A stretch of 8,730 nt of DNA from Verrucomicrobiota bacterium. Lineage in GTDB: Bacteria; Verrucomicrobiota; Verrucomicrobiia; Opitutales; Seribacteraceae. Shown here piece after piece: positions 1 to 6,910 of the stretch. The first letter of the stretch is position 1; the number at the start of each line of letters is the position of its first letter. A program made the position numbers and the translations under genes. Below the pieces are notes generated by a model. It searched no databases. It had not been told where the DNA came from and was given only the letters and a program-made list of their open reading frames with translations. Location of the stretch: positions 1-8,730 of the forward strand of contig JAURNO010000126.1 in the NCBI GenBank assembly GCA_030830145.1, in the 5' to 3' direction.

Positions 1-2229
1 CATCCCGCAGCTCGTAAAATCGACGAATTCATTTTCGCCAATCTCGAAAAGAACAACCTTCCTCCCAATGAAGAAATTAGCGATGAACAATTCGTTCGAA
101 GAGCCTATTTGGCAATCATCGGACGAATTCCAACGATTGCCGAAGCGGATCATTTCCATCAATCAACTTCCTCGGACAAACACTCTTTGCTTATACACAA
201 ACTACTGTCCAACGACGCCGGTTACACCGCCCACCATTACCAATTTTGGGCAGACCTTCTGCGTATCCCCACCCGAATAGACTACACCCTTTACTACAGG
301 GAATGGATCAAGGAACAAATAAGGGTCAACACTCCCTACGACGAACTCGTACGCAAATTGGTAAGCGGTCATGGTTTGATTTTTGAAAACCCTGCGGCGG
401 CCTACTACCTTCGGGATGCGGGAATGGCCCTCGACAACATGTCGAACTCCGTTCGCGTATTCCTCGGTACGCGGCTTGAATGCGCCCAATGCCACGACCA
501 CCCCTTCGACAAATGGACCCAGATGGATTATTTTCGGATGGCGGCCTACACCTATGATTTTGACGTCCGCATGGGCGTGACGAAAGAATCGAACCGGCAG
601 CGGATTTACCGCGACTTTGGAGAAAGAAAATGGGGAGCCTACACCGATGCTGCAGGCTTCGAAGATTTTCCTCACATGCATGACGAATCGAAAATCGACG
701 AATGGCTAGGCAGGCCTTATGCCCCCCGATACCTGGAGGTCAACGGTCTTACGAAGGAACAATTCCGAGAAGCAGCGGTGCGGGCACTCGCAGCCCGGAA
801 AAAGGCCGAGGAGTTCGATCAACCGGTTTCGCAAAGCATCAACATGCTCTATGGCCATATCTCCAACGTCCAAGTAAAGCATCACCTCGACAAGCCCCTG
901 AAGCTTCCGCACGACTATCAATATGACGACGGCGCTCCCGGTGACCTCGTCACTCCTGACACGATGTTCGGCCCGGACATTCCGGTCCTCGAAGATCAAA
1001 CCGAGCGCAAAAACGCCTATGCGGACTGGCTGACCTCCAAGGAAAACCCACGCTTTACCCAGGTAATCGTCAACCGGATTTGGAAACGGACCTTCGGGCA
1101 TGGAATTTTTGAACCCGTCGATAATTTGACTAAGCACACCGAGATAAGTCAGCCCGATTTGTTGGCCTATCTTGAGACGCTGATGCAGGAGCTCGACTAT
1201 GATCTACGAGCCTTCCAAAACGTTCTCTTTCACACCCGCCTCTTTCGCCGGGAAATGCATCGGGCAGATCATTCGGCGGGCATGAAATTCCATTTTGCCG
1301 GTCCTCTTTTGAAAAGAATGAGCGCCGAACAGATTTGGGATTCGATCACCACTCTCATACTCCCCAACGTCGACACTCATGCCCCCAACCGGCAACGGAC
1401 ACTCGACCGGATTGCCCGCAGCAAAGCCATTTACCAAAGTCTGGAAGGCCGTCCATTCGAAGAAGTCTTACCCAAGATAAGAGAGGCCGGCGCCATGCGC
1501 CGAGAAGTCCGTGCCGAACAGGTTGACTATGAAAAACGAATCTCCGCCGCCTACGCCTCGGGCGACAACGAACTGGCCCAAAAGCTTACCGAGGAACTGA
1601 AGGAAAAAGTTCGGGACATGGAAAAGCGTAACCGGGAATTGGTCTTTGTGGACCTCAAGGAAAACCCCTCGGCAACAACCATGATGATGGGCAGCTCGAT
1701 GATGGGAGAAGCAATGGTTTCCACGACGGAAGAGACCAACGAACGAATAACGACTGCGAGACCCCGCAAGGCGCCAGAGGGATTGGATCCCAATGAACGC
1801 AAGCGCTGGGAGGAAAAGGAGCGGTTGTCCCTGCGGCGTTTTCGCGAGGTGGTTCGGCAAATGGCCCGAGCCGTTGAACTTGAGTCGCCGGCCAAGCGTG
1901 GACATTTCTTACGTGATTTTGGGCAATCGGATCGTGAGGTGATTGAAAATGCCTCCTCTCATGCTTCCGTCCCACAGGCGTTGTATCTACTGAACAGCCC
2001 ACTCGACGTTGCCATCGAAAACCCGAATTCGGTTCTCGGGGAGCGACTCTCCTTACTTTCGAAACCCGAGGATAAAATCGATCTCGTTTACCAGGCCATG
2101 CTTTCTCGAAAGCCGACGGCATTCGAAGTGGAACGGATTTTAACCGATTATGAAAATCACGGGGAAGAAACGATCGGGGACCTTGTTTGGGCTCTCCTTA
2201 ACTCTCGCCAATTTATCTTCATTCAATGA
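1..2229 (+). CDS. DUF1549/DUF1553 domain protein, 5' end outside window
   Basis: The reading frame is open from base 1 to the TGA at 2227-2229 (742 codons), so the true start lies to the left. Internal TTG or ATG codons should not be taken as the start, because conserved sequence precedes them. Residues about 5-200 match DUF1549: a KIDEFIFANLE-like opening, RRAYLAIIGRIPT, then CAQCHDHPFDKW (Cys161, Cys164, His165; bases 481-495). DUF1553 begins near residue 336 (RKNAYADWL), continues with NRIWKRTFGHGIF from residue 358, and ends in the typical ALLNSRQF tail. A charged, probably helical stretch (about 486-552) and a methionine-rich patch (561-572) interrupt DUF1553. The family is abundant in Planctomycetes and Verrucomicrobia, often carries a cytochrome-like N-terminal domain (not visible here), and is paired with DUF1501. 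Its biochemical role is not established; the CxxCH could bind haem c, but that is inference. The protein is probably exported, but its signal peptide would lie off-window. The stop codon overlaps the next start, implying translational coupling. Confidence 0.93.
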   Translation, partial: HPAARKIDEFIFANLEKNNLPPNEEISDEQFVRRAYLAIIGRIPTIAEADHFHQSTSSDKHSLLIHKLLSNDAGYTAHHYQFWADLLRIPTRIDYTLYYREWIKEQIRVNTPYDELVRKLVSGHGLIFENPAAAYYLRDAGMALDNMSNSVRVFLGTRLECAQCHDHPFDKWTQMDYFRMAAYTYDFDVRMGVTKESNRQRIYRDFGERKWGAYTDAAGFEDFPHMHDESKIDEWLGRPYAPRYLEVNGLTKEQFREAAVRALAARKKAEEFDQPVSQSINMLYGHISNVQVKHHLDKPLKLPHDYQYDDGAPGDLVTPDTMFGPDIPVLEDQTERKNAYADWLTSKENPRFTQVIVNRIWKRTFGHGIFEPVDNLTKHTEISQPDLLAYLETLMQELDYDLRAFQNVLFHTRLFRREMHRADHSAGMKFHFAGPLLKRMSAEQIWDSITTLILPNVDTHAPNRQRTLDRIARSKAIYQSLEGRPFEEVLPKIREAGAMRREVRAEQVDYEKRISAAYASGDNELAQKLTEELKEKVRDMEKRNRELVFVDLKENPSATTMMMGSSMMGEAMVSTTEETNERITTARPRKAPEGLDPNERKRWEEKERLSLRRFREVVRQMARAVELESPAKRGHFLRDFGQSDREVIENASSHASVPQALYLLNSPLDVAIENPNSVLGERLSLLSKPEDKIDLVYQAMLSRKPTAFEVERILTDYENHGEETIGDLVWALLNSRQFIFIQ

Positions 2230-3494
2230 CAAATACGGATTTTAATCGCCGCCGTTTTCTCGAACTTGCCGCCGGAAGCTTTCTCGGGGTAACGGCAAGC
2301 AACAGCTTCGGAGCCGCTGGAGACAAAAACAATCTCCCAGCGCTTGCAAAGCCCGCAAAACAGCTCATTTATCTCTACATGGAAGGGGGCATGAGTCACA
2401 TCGATACCTTTGACCTCAAAACGGGACATGAAAACCAAGGCTCGACCCAACCGATCAACACGAACGTCGATGGTATCCGTGTTACGAGCCACCTTCCCCG
2501 TCTGGCAAAGCACGCAGACAAACTCTGCATCGTAAACTCGCTCACTTCAACCGCAGGTGATCATGAAAAAGGCAATTACTTCATGCACACAAGCTACCAG
2601 CAGCGTGCCACGATCCGTCATCCCGGGCTTGGTGCGTGGCATCACAAGCTCAAAGGCAAACTCAACCCCACCCTGCCGGCTTCGGTTTTCGTTGGCCGGG
2701 AAAGTCGATTTCATGGAAGCGGCGGATTTTTCGAACCCGAATTCGAACCATTGGCTATCAACGAACCTCAATCCGGCCTGAAATACGCAAGGGCCTTGGT
2801 TGAGAAAACCCGGTTCAAGAGAAGACTTGATTTGGCAAATGATATCGATGCGGAATTCCTCAAACGGTATCATTCCAAACCCATTCGCGCCTACGGCCAC
2901 ATGTATGCCGACGCCGTCCGCTTAATGGACAGCCCGGACCTTGCCGCTTTTGATATTCACAAAGAGGATGAAAAGACAAAATCCCGGTACGGCTCGGAAC
3001 CCTTTGGACAAGGGTGCCTTCTCGCCAGACGATTGATCGAGCGCAACGTCCGTACGGTCGAAGTCAGCTTTGGCGGTTGGGACACTCACCAAAACAACTT
3101 CACCTCAATCCCGGAGCTCTGCCATACCATGGACCAGGCGGTCGCGGCTTTGCTTCATGACCTGGAACGCATAGGAAAACTCGATGACACCATCGTCGTC
3201 CTGACAACCGAATTCGGGAGAACACCGCTGATCAACCAAAACGTCGGCAGGGATCACTACCCCCAGGCATTTACCAGTGTTCTGGCCGGAGGAGGCTTCA
3301 AAAGCGGTTATGTCCATGGCAAGACTTCGGAGGGGGCTGAAGAGGTAATCGAAGGTTCCATGACCATTCCGGATTTTAACGCAACCATTGCCCACGCCCT
3401 GGGCGTTCCTGTGGATCATGTTCTCTACAGCCCGACCGTACGCCCCTTCACCGTTGCTCACAAGGGCAAGCCTCAGCTTGAACTATTTGCCTGA
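2226..3494 (+). CDS. DUF1501 domain protein with Tat signal
   Basis: This 422-residue protein starts with a twin-arginine-type leader: NRRRFLELAAG at residues 7-17, followed by a small hydrophobic stretch to about residue 30. That points to folded export across the inner membrane. Family landmarks are GGMSHIDTFDLK (54-65), FGGWDTHQNN (282-291), TTEFGRTP (327-334) and GRDHYP (341-346), all typical of DUF1501. The family has an alkaline phosphatase/sulfatase-like fold, and its Asp, His and Glu residues are candidates for metal binding, but no reaction has been firmly assigned. Length is normal for the family and no break is seen. The ATG at 2226 shares four bases (ATGA) with the stop of the DUF1549/DUF1553 gene. 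No clear Shine-Dalgarno is visible, so translation probably depends on coupling to the upstream gene. The pair is a hallmark PVC gene couple and the two products probably act together outside the cytoplasm (inference). Confidence 0.95.
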   Translation: MTNTDFNRRRFLELAAGSFLGVTASNSFGAAGDKNNLPALAKPAKQLIYLYMEGGMSHIDTFDLKTGHENQGSTQPINTNVDGIRVTSHLPRLAKHADKLCIVNSLTSTAGDHEKGNYFMHTSYQQRATIRHPGLGAWHHKLKGKLNPTLPASVFVGRESRFHGSGGFFEPEFEPLAINEPQSGLKYARALVEKTRFKRRLDLANDIDAEFLKRYHSKPIRAYGHMYADAVRLMDSPDLAAFDIHKEDEKTKSRYGSEPFGQGCLLARRLIERNVRTVEVSFGGWDTHQNNFTSIPELCHTMDQAVAALLHDLERIGKLDDTIVVLTTEFGRTPLINQNVGRDHYPQAFTSVLAGGGFKSGYVHGKTSEGAEEVIEGSMTIPDFNATIAHALGVPVDHVLYSPTVRPFTVAHKGKPQLELFA

Positions 3495-3574
3495 GTCCAT
3501 GAATCCATGCCCTAGGGGCCTCCATTCTTTTTTTATCGCAATTCTCCCTGCCCAACCTTCAAGTCCAAAGCATC

Positions 3575-4555
3575 ATGAAAATACTCGTTACCGGAGCTAC
3601 CGGCAAAGTGGGCCAAACCTTCATGCAAGTATTTCTTGCAGACGAACGCTTTACGGACGGCACCATCCGGGCTCTCTGTCACAACCGTAGCGTTGAAACT
3701 TCTTCCAGAGTCGAAATGGTCCGCGGTTCCATTTCCGACCGTGATACGGTTCAACGGGCCATCGACGGCGTGACCCACGTCGTACACTTGGCCACATGCA
3801 AAGAAACGCCTGACAACGTCATGGACGTTACCGTAAAAGGCCTTTTTTGGCTTTTGGAAGAGTGCAGGAAAAGCGAAGCATTCAAACAATTCATTATGAT
3901 CGGAGGAGACGCCGGCATGGGACATTTCTTTTACCCTCATCCCATACCCGTGACCGAGACGCAGAAACACACCGCCTACCCCGGTTGTTATGCTTTGAGC
4001 AAGGTACTCGAAGAGGTCATGTTGGAACAGTATTACGTCCAATATGATTTCAACGGTTGTTGCCTGCGGGCACCGTGGATAATGGAAAAAGACGATTTCA
4101 AGTATACTCTTTCCTTTGGCAACGATGTCTTCGGCGGACCCCGCTGGAACGAATTAGTCGACCCCGCAGACGCCAAGTCCTACGCCGAAAGGAACGTTAT
4201 TCCCGTTATGATGGGAAAAGACGGAAAACCAGTCCGGCGGAACTTCGTGCACGTCGACGATTTAATCAGCGCCATCCTGCAATCGATCGATCATCCAAAG
4301 GCCCGACAGGAAACCTTCAACGTCTCTATGGACGAACCGGTCCATTACGGAAAAGTGGCTGATTACCTCAAAGGCTCGCGTAATCTCGACAGTGTAGAGG
4401 TGCAAACCGAATACAGCTCGACTTGGCTGGACAACAGCAAAGCAAAATTTCTTCTCGATTGGAAACCACAATACGACCTGGCCCACTTGATCGACTCGTC
4501 TTGGGACTATGAACGAGGAGAAGACGATCCGAGAAAAGTTTGGTATCCAGGCTAA
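3575..4555 (+). CDS. extended SDR, NAD(P)-dependent epimerase/dehydratase family
   Basis: This 326-residue protein opens with a Rossmann nucleotide-binding motif, ILVTGATGKVG (GxxGxxG at residues 7-13). An HLA segment follows (71-73), then the catalytic-type YALSK (Tyr139, Lys143) and RRNFVHVDDL (221-230), which is typical of sugar-nucleotide epimerases and dehydratases. There is no signal peptide, so it should be cytoplasmic. The place where the family usually has a Ser-Ser-Ser/Thr string before VYG reads IGGDAGMG (109-116), so the usual Ser/Thr of the catalytic triad seems replaced. Tyr and Lys remain, so NAD(P)-dependent oxidoreduction is still plausible, but the substrate cannot be named. 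The gene starts 80 bases after the DUF1501 gene and ends 89 bases before a UDP-sugar pyrophosphorylase gene on the same strand, so it may belong to the same transcript. The ATG at 3575 is the first that preserves the whole Rossmann strand; no strong ribosome binding site precedes it. Confidence 0.9.
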   Translation: MKILVTGATGKVGQTFMQVFLADERFTDGTIRALCHNRSVETSSRVEMVRGSISDRDTVQRAIDGVTHVVHLATCKETPDNVMDVTVKGLFWLLEECRKSEAFKQFIMIGGDAGMGHFFYPHPIPVTETQKHTAYPGCYALSKVLEEVMLEQYYVQYDFNGCCLRAPWIMEKDDFKYTLSFGNDVFGGPRWNELVDPADAKSYAERNVIPVMMGKDGKPVRRNFVHVDDLISAILQSIDHPKARQETFNVSMDEPVHYGKVADYLKGSRNLDSVEVQTEYSSTWLDNSKAKFLLDWKPQYDLAHLIDSSWDYERGEDDPRKVWYPG

Positions 4556-4575
4556 GTTGTCTTGCGAAAAATAGC

Positions 4576-4623
4576 GAACTGGCAAGGCGGTACTAAAAAA
4601 AGCCGATTGAAAATTGCCAGTTC
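4576..4623. repeat. perfect 10-base inverted repeat upstream of the pyrophosphorylase gene
   Basis: GAACTGGCAA at 4576-4585 is exactly complementary to TTGCCAGTTC at 4614-4623, with a 28-base A-rich spacer between. In RNA this would make a 10-pair stem with a large loop ending 21 bases before the ATG at 4645. No run of T follows the right arm, so it does not look like a standard intrinsic terminator in the + direction. It could be a leader structure, an operator-like repeat or a processing site between the SDR and pyrophosphorylase genes. An 8-base palindrome AAGGCCTT lies directly after it (4624-4631). Confidence 0.6.
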
Positions 4624-4644
4624 AAGGCCTTACGGATAAAGATA

Positions 4645-6012
4645 ATGGCAATTATGGACCTCATCGAAAAGAACAAGCTCCGCATGAGTGAATTAGCGGC
4701 TGGCAATCCTCAACTTGCCGAGCAAGTGGATGCCCTCGATTGGAATGAGCTCAAAACCGCTGTCGATGAATGCATCTTCAATAAGGAAGAAACGGGGTTG
4801 CCCGAAACCTATGGACCGGCCTCCTATTTCCCCTTGCAACCCGAAAACTCCGAGCAGGAAGTCCTCTTCGCCAAGGCAGTGGAACATGGCGAAGGGATTG
4901 TGCGGGCAGGCAAGACCGCCGCCTTCACCGTAGCCGGCGGGCAAGGAACCCGTCTGGGTTACGATGGACCCAAGGGGACGCTCGGGGTCAGTCCCGTCAA
5001 AGGGAAGCCCCTCTTTCAACTCTTCGCCGAGCAAATCCTTGGGATTTCCGAGAAGTACGAAGTCGTCATTCCCTGGTACGTCATGTGCAGCCCCTTGAAC
5101 CTGGAAGCCACCGTCTCCCATTTCGAGGAGCGGGAGTTTTACGGTCTTGGGAAAGACAACCTGAAGTTCTTCGCCCAAGGCGTGATGCCTGCAACCGACT
5201 TCGAAGGGAACCTGCTCCTTGCCGATCAGGACAGCCTGGCCCTCTCCCCCAATGGGCATGGCGGATCCCTCAAGGCCCTGATTGATTCGGGTTCGGTTGC
5301 CGACATGGCCGAAAGAGGAATCGAACACATCTCCTACTTCCAGGTAGACAACCCTTTGGTCAGCGTAATCAACCCGCTCCTGATCGGTCTTCACGACCTG
5401 CAGCGCTCCGATATGTCCAGTCGCTCCCTGACCAAGACTGGGCCCTTTGAGAAACTGGGTAACTTCGTATCCATCGGTGACCGCATAGCCATCATCGAAT
5501 ACTCCGATCTTCCCGAAGAGAAAGCTTTGGAAAAGGATGAAGCAGGACGAATCAAATACCGGGCAGGCAGCCCGGCCATTCATGTTCTGCGGAGGGACTT
5601 CATTGAGCAATTCGCCAGCGGTGAAATCAAATTGCCCTATCACCGGGCAGAAAAAAAAGTGGCCTGCTTGAACGAAGCCGGGGAGATCATTGCTCCCGAA
5701 GAACCCAATGCGGTTAAGTTCGAAACTTTCGTCTTCGATGCCCTGCCTTTGGCCAAGAACCCCTTGATCCTCGAAGCCGACCGGTTGGAGGAATTTTCTC
5801 CGGTCAAGAATAGGACCGGAGTCGATTCCCTGGAAAGCTCGCAAGCCGATCAAGTCAAGAGGGCCAAGCGATGGCTCGCAAACGCGGGCCATGCCGTCAA
5901 GGAAGACGCAATCGTTGAAATCTGCCCCCGGTCTTTCCCCGACGAAAGAGCTCTCCTTGGCGCCGACTTGGAAAAATACGATCTCGAAGTCGAATCGATA
6001 TACCTAGGCTGA
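4645..6012 (+). CDS. UDPGP-family UDP-sugar pyrophosphorylase, probably UDP-N-acetylglucosamine diphosphorylase
   Basis: This 455-residue enzyme is expected to join UTP and a sugar 1-phosphate (GlcNAc-1-P most likely) to make the UDP-sugar and pyrophosphate in the cytoplasm. Motifs of the eukaryote-type UAP/UDPGP family appear in order: VAGGQGTRLG (96-105) with PKG at 109-111, the nucleotide-binding and catalytic loop; NGHGGSLKAL (203-212); QVDNPL (233-238); KFETFVFD (358-365); and EEFSPVKN (382-389). The last two are especially UAP-like. The protein is unrelated to bacterial GlmU in architecture and has no C-terminal hexapeptide acetyltransferase repeats. UDP-glucose or broad UDP-sugar activity cannot be excluded. 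The start at 4645 is the first in-frame ATG after the SDR gene, with only a weak purine stretch (GGATAAAG) before it; ATG 4654 is an alternative. The gene lies downstream of the SDR on the same strand and ends 23 bases from the convergent hydrolase gene. Confidence 0.9.
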   Translation: MAIMDLIEKNKLRMSELAAGNPQLAEQVDALDWNELKTAVDECIFNKEETGLPETYGPASYFPLQPENSEQEVLFAKAVEHGEGIVRAGKTAAFTVAGGQGTRLGYDGPKGTLGVSPVKGKPLFQLFAEQILGISEKYEVVIPWYVMCSPLNLEATVSHFEEREFYGLGKDNLKFFAQGVMPATDFEGNLLLADQDSLALSPNGHGGSLKALIDSGSVADMAERGIEHISYFQVDNPLVSVINPLLIGLHDLQRSDMSSRSLTKTGPFEKLGNFVSIGDRIAIIEYSDLPEEKALEKDEAGRIKYRAGSPAIHVLRRDFIEQFASGEIKLPYHRAEKKVACLNEAGEIIAPEEPNAVKFETFVFDALPLAKNPLILEADRLEEFSPVKNRTGVDSLESSQADQVKRAKRWLANAGHAVKEDAIVEICPRSFPDERALLGADLEKYDLEVESIYLG

Positions 6013-6035
6013 GCAAACTGCTCTGCTTCCCCAAG

Positions 6036-6774
6036 CTATTTCGATTCGGGCTGCTTGAATCTTCCTGACTCGATGAAACGCTTGCAGTGCTCGAAGGTGT
6101 CCTTGCAATTCATGATGAAGGTATGCCCGTGATGAAGGAGGATCCAGTCCGCCATTCCCTCGAGTTTGGTCGACCCGACCGTCACCACTCCGTCGTTGGG
6201 TTCGGAAAAGGTCAGGCTCTGACCCTTGTCTCCCGCAATGACCCCGAAAGGGACCCTCGGGATCGGCAGGTCTCGGTAGAATTTCTCCTCCGATAGCTTC
6301 TGTCCGCTATCGCCGGTGAACACCCGGTAAATCAGATTCTTTTTCAAACGCTTGGCCAAATGAGCAGGCTGATTGGGAGGGGCGAGCATGACGATCTTTC
6401 CCAAACCGGCCGGATAGTCCTTTCGAAAAGCGTTACGGATAATGACGTTGCCGAGCGAGTGCCCGATCAGGTGATAGTCGGAGGTCTTCACTTTTTGACC
6501 GATGAACTCGACCAGTTGGCCTGAAATCTCATCCAGAGAATGGATGGTCTGGTTATAAGGAAAATTCAGCGTTTGAATAGCCCGCCGACCTGAACCGTTT
6601 GCCCAAAACCACCATGGACAGCCTCGTGCGCCCCTGCCCATGCAACAAAACGATGGTTGCATCCTTTTTCACGACGATTTCGTCCAACGGGTCCGGTTTT
6701 GTAACGGGATTGTTTCCAGTAACGCAACCGGACAAAAGAATAAAGGTAAGCAGAAAGACGGGAGCATGTTTCAT
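6036..6774 (-). pseudogene. lipoprotein alpha/beta hydrolase (lipase-like), disrupted by a one-base frameshift
   Basis: From the ATG complementary to 6772-6774 the frame encodes a lipoprotein signal, MKHAPVFLLTFILLSGC (lipobox LSGC, Cys17). It continues with IVLLHGQGRTRLSM (41-54) and GYS (65-67), and then hits a TAA six codons later (6553-6555). Skipping one base in the AAA run (TTT at 6572-6574 on the + strand) reads straight on as TLNFPYNQ and gives an uninterrupted 245-residue hydrolase to the TAG at 6036-6038. In that reconstruction the nucleophile elbow is GHSLG (104-108, Ser106), the acid is probably Asp194 in EPNDGVV, and the base is His217 (or His215) in HHGHTFIM. All catalytic parts of a PGAP1/DUF676-like lipase or esterase are therefore kept. 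The intact ancestor would be membrane-anchored and periplasmic, with unknown substrate. A sequencing error or very recent mutation is as likely as real decay; a programmed frameshift is possible, but no known slippery signal is seen. The gene is convergent with the pyrophosphorylase gene and divergent from the esterase gene. Confidence 0.85.
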
Positions 6775-6910
6775 CGGCTTACAGCAACTGCAGGCAAATC
6801 AATAGGATTTCTCAAAGAGGTGGTCATCGCAAATCATCCATGGATTGGCAAACTTGGACCAAAGGCAAGGAAAAGCTTGCCCCTTTTATGCTTCGGAAAG
6901 ATAAAAACTC
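6775..6910. promoter_or_regulatory. divergent intergenic region between two hydrolase genes
   Basis: These 136 bases separate the start of the minus-strand lipoprotein hydrolase from the start of the plus-strand esterase, so promoters for both should lie here or slightly inside the genes. I could not find a convincing pair of -35 and -10 boxes on either strand; TATGCT at 6887-6892 resembles a -10 box but has no partner at normal spacing. The clearest structure is a hairpin at 6864-6881 (listed separately). Confidence 0.5.
6864..6881 (+). other. small hairpin ahead of the esterase gene
   Basis: GGCAAG (6864-6869) and CTTGCC (6876-6881) form a perfect six-pair stem around the loop GAAAAG. Downstream sequence CCTTTTATG gives a short T run, so the structure resembles a weak intrinsic terminator or an attenuator pointing at the gene that starts at 6911. 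With a stem of only six pairs, chance formation is quite possible. Confidence 0.35.

Noticed and set aside
109..2229. A TTG at 109 as the start of the DUF1549/DUF1553 gene.
   Set aside because: The same frame is open to base 1 and codes for conserved family sequence upstream of that codon, so the gene is simply cut by the window edge.
3467..3480. CAAGC-CTCA-GCTTG hairpin at the end of the DUF1501 coding region.
   Set aside because: Five pairs inside coding sequence with no T run is expected by chance.
3509..3534. GCCC-TAG-GGGC followed by seven T (3528-3534) as a terminator after the DUF1501 gene.
   Set aside because: The stem is only four pairs with a three-base loop and the T run begins eight bases after it, so it does not meet the usual form; some transcription ending here remains possible.
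4693..5892. A long minus-strand open frame (399 codons) opposite the pyrophosphorylase gene.
   Set aside because: It lies wholly inside a well-supported gene on the other strand, shows no recognisable domain, and is best explained by codon bias of the + strand gene.
6555..6580. Programmed +1 frameshifting in the lipoprotein hydrolase.
   Set aside because: The site reads TCA AAC GCT with no known slippery codon, stop codon in the shift position or stimulatory element, so mutation or sequencing error is the simpler reading.
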